From: Bacteroidota bacterium
GTDB taxonomy: Bacteria > Bacteroidota > Bacteroidia > Cytophagales > Cyclobacteriaceae
Reading direction: 5' to 3'
Length of the DNA stretch: 64,000 bases
NCBI GenBank assembly: GCA_016866385.1
Contig: VGMU01000004.1
Coordinates: 1-64,000, forward strand
The stretch's first letter is position 1. The number at the start of each line of letters is the position of its first letter. Below are positions 18,288-26,904 of the stretch, in pieces. The notes beneath the pieces are model-generated. The model had not been told where the DNA came from and ran no database searches. It worked only from the letters and a program-made list of their open reading frames with translations. The position numbers and the translations under genes are program-made.

Positions 18288-19133
18288 CTAAATTGTCCCC
18301 ACCCCGTTCTGAAGCGTGCCAATGACTTCCATGTTGATGGTCACGGAATCCCCTTTTGCCAAGGAAAAATCATCGGGCACAATACCGGTTCCTGTCATCA
18401 GAAAACAGCCATTTGGAAAGGAATTGGCTCGGAAAAGCCATTGGGCTAGTTCTTCTGGGCTTCGCTTCAATTGCGCCAAGGTGGTTTCCCCCGAAGCGGC
18501 CAGTCTCCCCTGCCGATGCACCTCCAAACTGATCTTGGTGGAAGCGGGCAGTGGTTCTTCTTGAATCAATAGGCAAGGCCCGAGAGAAGCGCAGCCCTGG
18601 TACACTTTGGCTTGAGGAAGGTAGAGGGGATTTTCCCCTTCGATGCTGCGGCTGCTCATGTCGTTGCCGATGGTGTATCCTTGAATTTTTCCCGATGGGG
18701 AAAGCAACAGTGTCAGCTCGGGCTCGGGCACATCCCAACTGGAGTCGGTACGGATCTTGACTAATTCTCCAGGATTGGATACCCGGCTGGCAGTGGCTTT
18801 GAAGAAGAGCTCGGGACGCTCGGCCACGTAGACTTTGTCGTAAAAGGTAGCTCCACCGGCATCACTGGATTCCTCCATTCGAGCGGTCCTACTCCGAAAA
18901 TAAGTCACCCCCGCAGCCCAAACTTCCTGAGTTCCCATGGGGGCGAGCAGCCCTTCCCCGATGCACTCTTTCGCTTTTTCGAGACTTATTTTTTCCCAAT
19001 GACTGGCCTCCGAAGCCAGCAATTTGGGGAGCTGCTCCCTGCCGAGCAACTGGTCCCAATCGAGTTCAGGGCCTAAATAATGGCTGTCGTTTAGTTCCAA
19101 AAGTGTTCCTGAAATCAATTTGTACAATCGCAT
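18288..19133 (-). CDS. Fumarylacetoacetate hydrolase family protein
   Basis: VPEPELTLLLSPSGKIQGYTIGNDMSSRSIEGENPLYLPQAKVYQGCASLGP; TGTGIVPDDFSLAKGDSV. Confidence 0.87.
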   Translation of the reverse strand: MRLYKLISGTLLELNDSHYLGPELDWDQLLGREQLPKLLASEASHWEKISLEKAKECIGEGLLAPMGTQEVWAAGVTYFRSRTARMEESSDAGGATFYDKVYVAERPELFFKATASRVSNPGELVKIRTDSSWDVPEPELTLLLSPSGKIQGYTIGNDMSSRSIEGENPLYLPQAKVYQGCASLGPCLLIQEEPLPASTKISLEVHRQGRLAASGETTLAQLKRSPEELAQWLFRANSFPNGCFLMTGTGIVPDDFSLAKGDSVTINMEVIGTLQNGVGTI

Positions 19134-19190
19134 CGTAAAGTGGTTTGAGGTGGATGCTTCAAGTTAAAAAAAAGTAAGGAAGTACAGGCT

Positions 19191-19221
19191 TTTGGAAAAA
19201 AACTTTTCCCCCCTAACTTTG
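19191..19221 (+). promoter_or_regulatory. Bacteroidetes-type promoter for the TPP riboswitch / TonB receptor transcript
   Basis: TTTG (19191-19194) - N19 - TAACTTTG (19214-19221), matching TTTG-N19-TAnnTTTG. Confidence 0.75.
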
Positions 19222-19232
19222 TTTTCAGATCA

Positions 19233-19312
19233 TAAGGGGTGCCTTAATACAACGGGCTGAGATCATACCCATATTACCTGATCCGGGTAATGCCGGCGAA
19301 GGGAAATGAGCA
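19233..19312 (+). promoter_or_regulatory. TPP (thi-box) riboswitch aptamer
   Basis: AAGGGGTGCC...GGGCTGAGATCATACCC...TTACCTGATCCGGGTAATGCCGGCGAAGGGAA matches the conserved thi-box elements. Confidence 0.95.
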
Positions 19313-19313
19313 T

Positions 19314-19378
19314 GCGAAGTAAAAACAGATTCCAATTGAGGAAGGGCTAGCCTTCTTTCCGAAGTGTTTTTGCCTCGC
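19314..19378 (+). promoter_or_regulatory. Candidate expression-platform hairpin of the TPP riboswitch
   Basis: GCGAAGTAAAAACA (19314-19327) can pair with TGTTTTTGCCTCGC (19365-19378) over 14 positions with one mismatch and one G-U; a nested AAGGGCTAGCCTT palindrome lies inside. Confidence 0.45.
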
Positions 19379-19453
19379 AACCGGGTAAACAATCAAGGAA
19401 AACCTCCCCTGGGTTTTCTCCTGTTTCACTCAAAAACCCGAAAGGGAGAAATT

Positions 19454-21841
19454 ATGAAAAAGTTAGTTCTTCTAGGACTGTACGTACTGTTCAGTCTACC
19501 TACTTGGGCACAATCCAGCCTAAGCGGGAGAATTTACGATGCCAAAACCGCCGCTCCTTTGGTAGGCGCATCTATTTGGATCGAAAGTTTGGGAAAAGGT
19601 ACCGTCACAGATACGGATGGGAATTTTACATTGGCACGAGTGCCCAATGGAAAGCAGGAAATCCGAGTTTCCTACGTGGGCTATGAAACCGTACGCAAGG
19701 CAGTGGAACTTCCTCTGTCAGCCTCCCTGGAACTAGGCTTGGTGTCCAAGGATTTCTTGAGCGAGGAATTTATTGTGTCCGCTACCCGCGCTTCCGAAAG
19801 TACGCCGACTACCTACACTACGGTGGATAAGTCGGAACTTGCCAAGCGAAATTTGGGGCAGGACATTCCTATCCTCCTCAACTTTTCCCCCTCCGTAGTC
19901 AGCCACTCCGACGCAGGAGCTGGGGTGGGCTACACGGGAATCCGTATCCGAGGCACCGACCAAACCCGCATCAATGCCACCATCAACGGCATTCCACTCA
20001 ACGATGCGGAGTCGCATGGGGTCTTTTGGGTGAATATGCCGGACTTTGCCTCCTCGGTGGACAATATCCAGATCCAACGTGGGGTGGGGACCTCTACCAA
20101 CGGCGCCGCTACTTTTGGTGCCAGCCTCAACTTTCAGACGGACACCCGACGCAACGAGGCCTATGCCGAAATTGACAATGGATTCGGCTCTTTCAACACC
20201 TGGAGACATACCGTCAAAGCGGGAACAGGCCTGCTCAACAACCGCTTTGCGTTTGATGCACGTCTGTCCAAGATTACTTCAGACGGTTTTGTGGATCGGG
20301 CCTTTTCAGACCTAGGCAGCTGGTTTGTGTCGGGAGGATACTACGGAGAAAAGAGCGTCATTAAATTGATCGCTTTTTCTGGAAAAGAACAAACCTACCA
20401 AAGTTGGGCAGGGCTTCCCGAAAGCAAGTTGAAGACCGATCGAACCTTTAATTCCTACACCTACGATAACGAAACGGACAATTACCAGCAAGATCATTAC
20501 CAGTTGATTTACACAGGAAAAGTGGGTTCCAACTGGAAGACCAACCTGGCACTGCATTACACCTACGGACGTGGTTACTACGAGCAGTTTCGAGAAAATG
20601 ATAAACTTTCCCGTTACAATTTACCCCATGTGGTGATTGGCAGTCAGGTGATTTCTCGTACCGATATCATTCGCCGTCGCTGGCTGGACAATGATTTTTA
20701 CGGGTTTGTAGGGTCGGTAAATTACATTTCTACCGATGGCAAACTCGATTGGATCATCGGGGGAGGTGCCAATCGTTACGATGGAGGACACTTTGGAGAG
20801 GTCATTTGGGCGAGAATTGCCGGGGCAACCAACATTCGTGATCGCTACTACGACAACAACGCCGTGAAGGACGACCGAAACATGTACACCAAAGCCACCT
20901 ACGAGATCGAGCCTGGGCTGAATCTATTTGGAGATTTGCAGTTGCGCGGCATCTCCTACTCCTTCTATGGAGTGAACGACGACTTACGTATCGTGGATGG
21001 TCAGGCAAACTATACATTTTTCAACCCGAAGTTTGGCTTCTCCTACGAGAAAGCAAAGCAAACCTGGTATGCGAGCTATGCCGTGGCCAACCGGGAACCG
21101 ACCCGCTCGGACTTCACCGACAATCCAATTACCGAAGTGCCCAGACCCGAGCGCCTCAACAATGTGGAGGCGGGTGTACGAACCAAATCGGGTAACTTCA
21201 GCTACAATGCCAACTTCTACTACATGGGTTACAAAGACCAGTTGATCCTGACGGGACAGATCAATGACGTGGGGGCCTATATCCGAGAAAATGTGGCATC
21301 TTCCTACCGTGCAGGGATGGAATTGGATGGAGCCTACCTCCTTTCCAAGACCTGGACCTTGGGGGGTAACCTCGCGCTGAGTCAAAACAAAATCCGGGAA
21401 TTTACCGAGTACATCGATGATTATAGCGTGGATGAGTTCCGACAGGAAACCAACACCTATACCGATACGGACATTGCCTTTTCTCCGAATGTGGTGAGTT
21501 CGGCGATTATCGAGTACAAGCCGAACAAAAACCTGTCCCTCAACTGGATGAGTAAGTACGTAGGCAGACAGTTTTTGGACAATACCGCCAATGAAGCTCG
21601 GTCCCTGGATGCCTTCTTTACGAATGACTTGCGAATCAGTTATTCCGCGACGCCTCGCTTCTTCAAAGGCCTGGAAGTGAATGTGTTGATCAACAATATC
21701 TTCAATGAAATGTACGAGCCCAATGGCTACACCTTCAGCTACTTTGTACCTGGAGGAAATGGCCGAGAGTTGGTGACAGAAAACTTCTTCTATCCTCAGG
21801 CCGGAACGAATTTCTTGTTGGGGGTGAAGATGAAGTTCTAA
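19454..21841 (+). CDS. TonB-dependent receptor with carboxypeptidase-like plug-associated domain; putative thiamine/thiamine-precursor receptor
   Basis: SGRIYDAKTAAPLVGASIWIESLGKGTVTDTDGNF; GIRIRGTDQTRINATINGIPLNDAESHGVFWVNMPDFASSVDNIQIQRGVGTSTNGAATFGAS; C-terminal aromatic barrel signature. ATG 19454 (MKKLVLLGLYVLFSLPTWAQ). Confidence 0.92.
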   Translation: MKKLVLLGLYVLFSLPTWAQSSLSGRIYDAKTAAPLVGASIWIESLGKGTVTDTDGNFTLARVPNGKQEIRVSYVGYETVRKAVELPLSASLELGLVSKDFLSEEFIVSATRASESTPTTYTTVDKSELAKRNLGQDIPILLNFSPSVVSHSDAGAGVGYTGIRIRGTDQTRINATINGIPLNDAESHGVFWVNMPDFASSVDNIQIQRGVGTSTNGAATFGASLNFQTDTRRNEAYAEIDNGFGSFNTWRHTVKAGTGLLNNRFAFDARLSKITSDGFVDRAFSDLGSWFVSGGYYGEKSVIKLIAFSGKEQTYQSWAGLPESKLKTDRTFNSYTYDNETDNYQQDHYQLIYTGKVGSNWKTNLALHYTYGRGYYEQFRENDKLSRYNLPHVVIGSQVISRTDIIRRRWLDNDFYGFVGSVNYISTDGKLDWIIGGGANRYDGGHFGEVIWARIAGATNIRDRYYDNNAVKDDRNMYTKATYEIEPGLNLFGDLQLRGISYSFYGVNDDLRIVDGQANYTFFNPKFGFSYEKAKQTWYASYAVANREPTRSDFTDNPITEVPRPERLNNVEAGVRTKSGNFSYNANFYYMGYKDQLILTGQINDVGAYIRENVASSYRAGMELDGAYLLSKTWTLGGNLALSQNKIREFTEYIDDYSVDEFRQETNTYTDTDIAFSPNVVSSAIIEYKPNKNLSLNWMSKYVGRQFLDNTANEARSLDAFFTNDLRISYSATPRFFKGLEVNVLINNIFNEMYEPNGYTFSYFVPGGNGRELVTENFFYPQAGTNFLLGVKMKF

Positions 21842-21864
21842 GTTTTTGTACGAGGAATGGACCA

Positions 21865-22013
21865 GGAAATACAATGGAGATAGCGTAGAAATAAACTCCG
21901 CTTCGCTCCGTGAAATAGCAGCTGGATAAACTATTTCACCGATCCTGCCTGCCGAAGGCTGGCAGGATCGATCTATTTCCATTCTATTTCTACCTTATTT
22001 CCACGGTATTTCA
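21865..22013. repeat. Imperfect long inverted repeat with central GATCCTGCC(T)GCC-GAA-GGC(T)GGCAGGATC hairpin
   Basis: Left arm 21865-21892 vs reverse complement of 21986-22013: 22 of 28 positions match by eye; central hairpin 21941-21969; inner TGAAATAG (21911-21918) / CTATTTCA (21931-21938). Confidence 0.55.
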
Positions 22014-22039
22014 ACTATTTTCTACCCTACCTGTGGTTC

Positions 22040-23152
22040 CTACTCCGGAAAAAGCGTCTTATCCAATCCAGGTACGATCCTCAGCGCATTTTTGTAGTAC
22101 ACCTTTTTCAAGACTTCGTCAGATAGGCCCAAACCATACATGCTCCAAAAGGCATGGTACTTTTTGTAGTAGGGGAAATACTCGTCCTCGGTTTCCAGTA
22201 CCCGGAAGTAGGTGTAAAACTCCTCCTTGTTGTAGGCATCTTTGCCGAAAAGAATGCGGTCCTGGTACTTGGTAAAAAATTCCTTGGCCCGTCGAGGCTG
22301 ACGTCCAAGTTCCGCGATGATGGCACCAATCTCGTAGTTGACATTAGGATAGCGATCCAAGTGCGCTCCAGCAGCATCCAAATCGTTGGCCATCCAACCC
22401 ATATGCGCATTGATAAAGGTGGTTTTGGGATGCTTCGCAAATACGCGGTGCTGCTCAGCGATGATTTGCTCAAAAGGTGCTGGGTCGGTAGCAGAACGGC
22501 GACGGTTCGGATGAAGCTTGAGTTCCAGCCAGCGCTCGTTGGTGGAATCCATGGGCTGCCAAAACTGGGCAGGATCGGCAGCATGGATGAGTACTGGAAT
22601 ACCGAGTTCCCCTGCCTTGGCCCATACAGGATCCAAATCGGGATGGTCCACGGGAATACGCTTGCCGGCATTATCCTTGGAGGTTAGGCCCAAACTCTTG
22701 TAAATCTTCAAGCCCACCGCTCCAGCAGCCACATCTTCTTCCAACTCCTTTACCGCCAAGGAGGACCATTCTGGTGTACCAAAACCGTTAAAATTCAAGT
22801 TGGTAAACACCATGAATCTGCCAGGGGCGTGGGTCTTAAACTCCTGCATCATGCCCTTGATGTACTCTTGCTGTGCATTGCTATTGCCTTGTCCAAATCC
22901 CCGCCCACTCAGGTTGATCATGATGCCCATGTTCAATTCATCCATTTCTCCTCGAAGTTGGTCGATCTTGGATTTGTTGATCCCTCCTTGGTGGCTGTGG
23001 ATGTCGATAAAGGGAAACTTGGCCCGCGTCACCGGATGCTGGGGCACCTTGAGTGTGGAAGGAGGATTGTAGGACTCAAAACTCATTTCTTGCGCGAAAA
23101 GAGATCCTCCGCCCAGCAGCAAAGCGAAAAGAAAAAGACTAATTTTTTTCAT
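22040..23152 (-). CDS. Amidohydrolase family protein (secreted)
   Basis: FPFIDIHSHQGG (HxH); IPVLIHAADPAQFWQP; FINAHMGWMANDLD; ILFGKDAY. ATG 23152 opens a signal peptide. Confidence 0.87.
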   Translation of the reverse strand: MKKISLFLFALLLGGGSLFAQEMSFESYNPPSTLKVPQHPVTRAKFPFIDIHSHQGGINKSKIDQLRGEMDELNMGIMINLSGRGFGQGNSNAQQEYIKGMMQEFKTHAPGRFMVFTNLNFNGFGTPEWSSLAVKELEEDVAAGAVGLKIYKSLGLTSKDNAGKRIPVDHPDLDPVWAKAGELGIPVLIHAADPAQFWQPMDSTNERWLELKLHPNRRRSATDPAPFEQIIAEQHRVFAKHPKTTFINAHMGWMANDLDAAGAHLDRYPNVNYEIGAIIAELGRQPRRAKEFFTKYQDRILFGKDAYNKEEFYTYFRVLETEDEYFPYYKKYHAFWSMYGLGLSDEVLKKVYYKNALRIVPGLDKTLFPE

Positions 23153-23179
23153 ACATTCTAAGAATAGCAAAAGAATAGA

Positions 23180-23204
23180 AAATCCCAGCATTGAGCTGGG
23201 ATTT
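23180..23204 (-). terminator. Hairpin terminator after the M14 peptidase gene
   Basis: AAATCCCAGC-N5-GCTGGGATTT (10-bp stem) followed on the minus strand by TCTATTCTTTT. Confidence 0.65.
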
Positions 23205-23209
23205 GAAAT

Positions 23210-25762
23210 TTAGCGGGCAGTTCCTCCGTCAATCACTTGACCAAAGAAAATGGAATTCATAAACAGCTTATTGGTACCAAACCAGAAGGCGCGGAAGTTA
23301 GGGTTGTCCGCAAAGCCCACAATCCTTCCTCTGCCTTGACTAGCTACACGGATCACCGCGCTCTCCTGTACTCCAGGCAGATTGCTGGGGTGCAAGTAGC
23401 CAGATGCCAAAGGATCTTTGGTGTAAACTAGTGGATTGGCATAGGGGTTGGCGGAAGGCTCTAGGAAGAAATTATCATTTCTGAAGGTGAAAAGGTCTTT
23501 GCTCACATAGCCATAGCCGATAGGATGGCTGGTGTCCAAGGTAGATTTGAAGATGGCTCCGAATGTTTGCTTGGCTCCGGTAGCATTCTCAAAGTCTGCA
23601 TAGTTTTTCTGCACCCCTTTCTCCGCGTTATCTACCTTTCTGAAGGTGAAATTTCCGATTTCATTTTGTGCCAACCAGCGCAATGCGCCTCCCTTGGCCA
23701 CCAAGGTATTGCCTTTGCTCACCCAGGTTTTGAGGGCAGCAGCGCCGGACTGTCCCAGTTGCCCGTAGCTTCCATCCGCCATGAGGATCACCGAATAGCG
23801 ATCCAGGTTGGTGCCGCTTACGGATTCCAAAGGCAGTAGGGTTACTGGCATTTGCATGCGCTGATCGAGCAAGTGCCAGATTTCTCCGGCTTCTCCACTA
23901 TCCACACCCCCATCGACTAAAAGCGCGAGGGTAGGGGTATTCAAAGGAAGCATAAAAGTGGACCCTAGGTTGGCGCCCTGCGTGTACCCTGTCGTCAATG
24001 CGTGGATATCCACGTGAGCAAATCGGGCAACCTCTTCTAGTTTTTTGAAGAAGGCTTGCGAATCAAGCCCACTTTCGCCTTTGTCAATTAGCAAGGTGCC
24101 TCTGCCAAAGGTTTTCCCTTCTGCGGTGGAGAATTCTTTGGTGGCTACTCTCACTAAAAATCCAGCCTTCAACAACTGATAGGCCGCCTTAGGGGCATAG
24201 TAATCGGTCCACTCCATTGCGTATTGGTAGGCTCCGGCGGAACCAATTACCTTGCCAGGGGCTGGTGCAAAACTGGACTTATCCACAGGGCTGACGTTGG
24301 CCAGATTCACGATGCGGCTATTCAAGGCCATAAAATCCACGCCAAAAGCCATGGGGTAGGTCCAAGCTGAAATATCGTAAAACAAGCTGTCTTGGAAGGT
24401 AGTTCGCGTTTCAAACATGGCCTTGATCAAGCGGTATTGTGGCTGGTCGGCAGGCACGATGTAGGAATTTCCTTTTTTAAACTGCTTACCATTGATCACC
24501 AAGTCTTCCTTGAGGGAAAAGAGCTTGATGTCGTGCTGTAGTATCAAGTCCGCCAAATGATAACTGCGTGCATCTTCCTCCGCAGCACCAAAAATATAGG
24601 CCTTGTTGATGTCCGCATCGGTTTCTTTTTTGATGTCGCTGTAGAAATCCTTCATCCACTGGTTGAGTTCCACGCGCATTTCTTTGGTGGCCTGGTAGGA
24701 GGATAGGTTGGCGGTGAACTGGTTGCGGATCGTGAAAGGAAAACTCAAAAGGCCATTGTCCGTTTCTTGAAGGTGTCCTCTGGAACTAGCTTGTTCAAAC
24801 AAGATGCCGACGGATCCCTGCACATCCGGATAGGTAGATCCCTTGCCGTAGTAGAAGTCGTCGTAGTTTTCCTGATTGTAGTACAGCGAACCGATTTGGT
24901 CCAAGGCTTTGGCATGGTAGGTTCCGATCTTCTCGGTCAGCTCGAAGTTTTTCTTGGGCGTCAAAGGGTGAACACGGGAAGGGACGCCGGGCTGAAAAAA
25001 GAAGGTACTGTTGGAGCCCATCTCGTGGAAATCCAAATGCACGTTGGGCAACCAGCTTTGGAATACGCGTACGCGATTTCTGGATTCAGGATGCTGCACT
25101 GGCAGCCAGTCTCGATTGAGGTCAAACCAGTAGTGGTTGGTGCGTCCTCGAGGCCAGACCTCGTTGAGTTCGCGCTGCGCTGGATCTCCATTTAGGATGT
25201 AGGGTTTGTGGGAGTTGACCCAGGAAGCAAAGCGGTTGAGTCCATCCGGATTGATGGCTGGATCCAATAGGAGCACCATGTCCTTGAGGTCCGCTTCGAT
25301 CTCATTGGCGGCAGCAAAGTGATAGGCTGCAAGTAGCGCGGCATTGGCTCCACTGGGTTCATTTCCATGGACGGAGTAGCCCATAAAAAGTACTGCGGGC
25401 ATATTGGCAATGTTGACTGAGGCCGCTGGGTCCCGGAGTTTGGCCCGCTCCGCCTTGATCTGGTCCAGTTTGGCCAGGTTGGAGGGCGCACTGATGGTCA
25501 ATAGGGTTTGGGGGCGCTTTTCGTAGGAGCGTCCCGTTTCCTCAAATTTAACTCGGTCGGAAGTGGCAGCTACGGCCTTCATGTACATGACCAGTTGGTC
25601 GTGGGTCACATGCCATTCGCCTACTTCATAGCCCAGTACCTGCTTGGGAGTAGGAACTTTCGGGTTGTAGGTATAGCCTTTGGGCAGGTAGTAGCCCAGG
25701 TCTTGGGCAAAGCCAAATTGACTGATTAGTGCTAGCAGTAGCACAGCGATGATATTTTTCAT
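23210..25762 (-). CDS. M14-family zinc carboxypeptidase (secreted)
   Basis: FMGYSVHGNEPSGANAALLAAYHFA; LLDPAINPDGLNRFASWVNSHK; DLNRDWLPVQHPESR; NVHLDFHEMGSNSTFFFQPG. Confidence 0.9.
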   Translation of the reverse strand: MKNIIAVLLLALISQFGFAQDLGYYLPKGYTYNPKVPTPKQVLGYEVGEWHVTHDQLVMYMKAVAATSDRVKFEETGRSYEKRPQTLLTISAPSNLAKLDQIKAERAKLRDPAASVNIANMPAVLFMGYSVHGNEPSGANAALLAAYHFAAANEIEADLKDMVLLLDPAINPDGLNRFASWVNSHKPYILNGDPAQRELNEVWPRGRTNHYWFDLNRDWLPVQHPESRNRVRVFQSWLPNVHLDFHEMGSNSTFFFQPGVPSRVHPLTPKKNFELTEKIGTYHAKALDQIGSLYYNQENYDDFYYGKGSTYPDVQGSVGILFEQASSRGHLQETDNGLLSFPFTIRNQFTANLSSYQATKEMRVELNQWMKDFYSDIKKETDADINKAYIFGAAEEDARSYHLADLILQHDIKLFSLKEDLVINGKQFKKGNSYIVPADQPQYRLIKAMFETRTTFQDSLFYDISAWTYPMAFGVDFMALNSRIVNLANVSPVDKSSFAPAPGKVIGSAGAYQYAMEWTDYYAPKAAYQLLKAGFLVRVATKEFSTAEGKTFGRGTLLIDKGESGLDSQAFFKKLEEVARFAHVDIHALTTGYTQGANLGSTFMLPLNTPTLALLVDGGVDSGEAGEIWHLLDQRMQMPVTLLPLESVSGTNLDRYSVILMADGSYGQLGQSGAAALKTWVSKGNTLVAKGGALRWLAQNEIGNFTFRKVDNAEKGVQKNYADFENATGAKQTFGAIFKSTLDTSHPIGYGYVSKDLFTFRNDNFFLEPSANPYANPLVYTKDPLASGYLHPSNLPGVQESAVIRVASQGRGRIVGFADNPNFRAFWFGTNKLFMNSIFFGQVIDGGTAR

Positions 25763-25869
25763 ACTTCAGGTGTAAATCTTTCCCTAAAGTCCTTATTCCT
25801 GAGATTAAAAAAAACATTTTGGGACTGATGGTTAAAAAAAACCGCCAGTAGCACTAATCAATGAAAAGT

Positions 25870-26760
25870 TCAACTTGAAAAAATATCCTTCAGCGCCCCT
25901 TTCAACTCTGGAAATTCAAATTCAAAACCTGCCTTTTGAATCTTTTGGCTAGACACGCGATTGCCGCCAAGAACCATAGCGGCCATTTCTCCCAAGACCA
26001 ACTTCAGTGCAAATCCTGGCACCCCGATTCCCAAATACGGCTTTCCCTTGGCCAGAGCCGCCTCCTTGGTCAGTTGTTGGTTGGTGGCGGGATTAGGCCC
26101 CACGGCATTGTAAATGCCCTGAAGCGTGGTTTTTTCGAGTGCAAAAACAAATAGGCGCACCAAGTCTTCCACATGGATCCAACTCATCCACTGCGCACCC
26201 GAACCCAAAGGGGCAGCCACGGGGGGCTTGAGGATTTCGGCTAAGGCTCCTCCCTGCGCATCCAAGACGATTCCTATCCGGAGAATGACGCATCTGAGAG
26301 GTAAGGCTTCCATCTTTTTCACCTCTTTTTCCCAGGCCAATACCACTTCTGCCAAAAAATCGGTACCCGAAGCACTGCTCTCATCCAACAGGGCGGCACC
26401 GGTATCAAATCCATAAAAGCCTATTGCAGAAGCAGAAATAAAGGCACTGGGCTTGTGACTTGCCTGCTGTATCGCTCGGTGCAATAGCGCGGTACTTTCA
26501 GTTCGGGAGCGAAGGATGGCCTTCTTTCGCTCCGCCGTCCATCGCTTTTCTGCTACCCCCTCTCCGGCCAAGTGTACCACTGCATCGGCCCATTCCAGCG
26601 CTTTCGGATCTATTTCCTGTTGCGCTACATCCCATAGAAAATGGGTTCGCTGCTGGGGTTTTCTGCTAAGCCAAGCCACGGTATACCCTTTTTGCTCCAG
26701 CAAGGCAGTAAGTTGCTTGCCTACAAGTCCTGAGCCTCCAGTGATGAGAATGTTTTTCAT
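25870..26760 (-). CDS. TIGR01777-family (SDR-type) oxidoreductase
   Basis: MKNILITGGSGLVGKQLTALLEQKGYTVAWLSRKP; VVHLAGEGVAEKRWT; SASAIGFYG. ATG 26760 chosen. Confidence 0.88.
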   Translation of the reverse strand: MKNILITGGSGLVGKQLTALLEQKGYTVAWLSRKPQQRTHFLWDVAQQEIDPKALEWADAVVHLAGEGVAEKRWTAERKKAILRSRTESTALLHRAIQQASHKPSAFISASAIGFYGFDTGAALLDESSASGTDFLAEVVLAWEKEVKKMEALPLRCVILRIGIVLDAQGGALAEILKPPVAAPLGSGAQWMSWIHVEDLVRLFVFALEKTTLQGIYNAVGPNPATNQQLTKEAALAKGKPYLGIGVPGFALKLVLGEMAAMVLGGNRVSSQKIQKAGFEFEFPELKGALKDIFSS

Positions 26761-26904
26761 GAACGCGTATTTGGTGGATAACTCATTTGCGCGGCAATTG
26801 GTTGCTAAGCGGTAGCGATATGTCATAAAATTATGTTTCTTGCCTCTTGAATTCTTTCCAATCACTTTTCCCTGTACTTAAAGGGACCTTAAACTTCGAT
26901 TATC

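Noticed and set aside
20984-21982. 332-aa minus-strand ORF opposite the TonB receptor
   Set aside because: Antisense to a clear receptor coding region; no recognisable domain.
22154-22687. 177-aa plus-strand ORF opposite the amidohydrolase
   Set aside because: Antisense shadow of a clear coding sequence.
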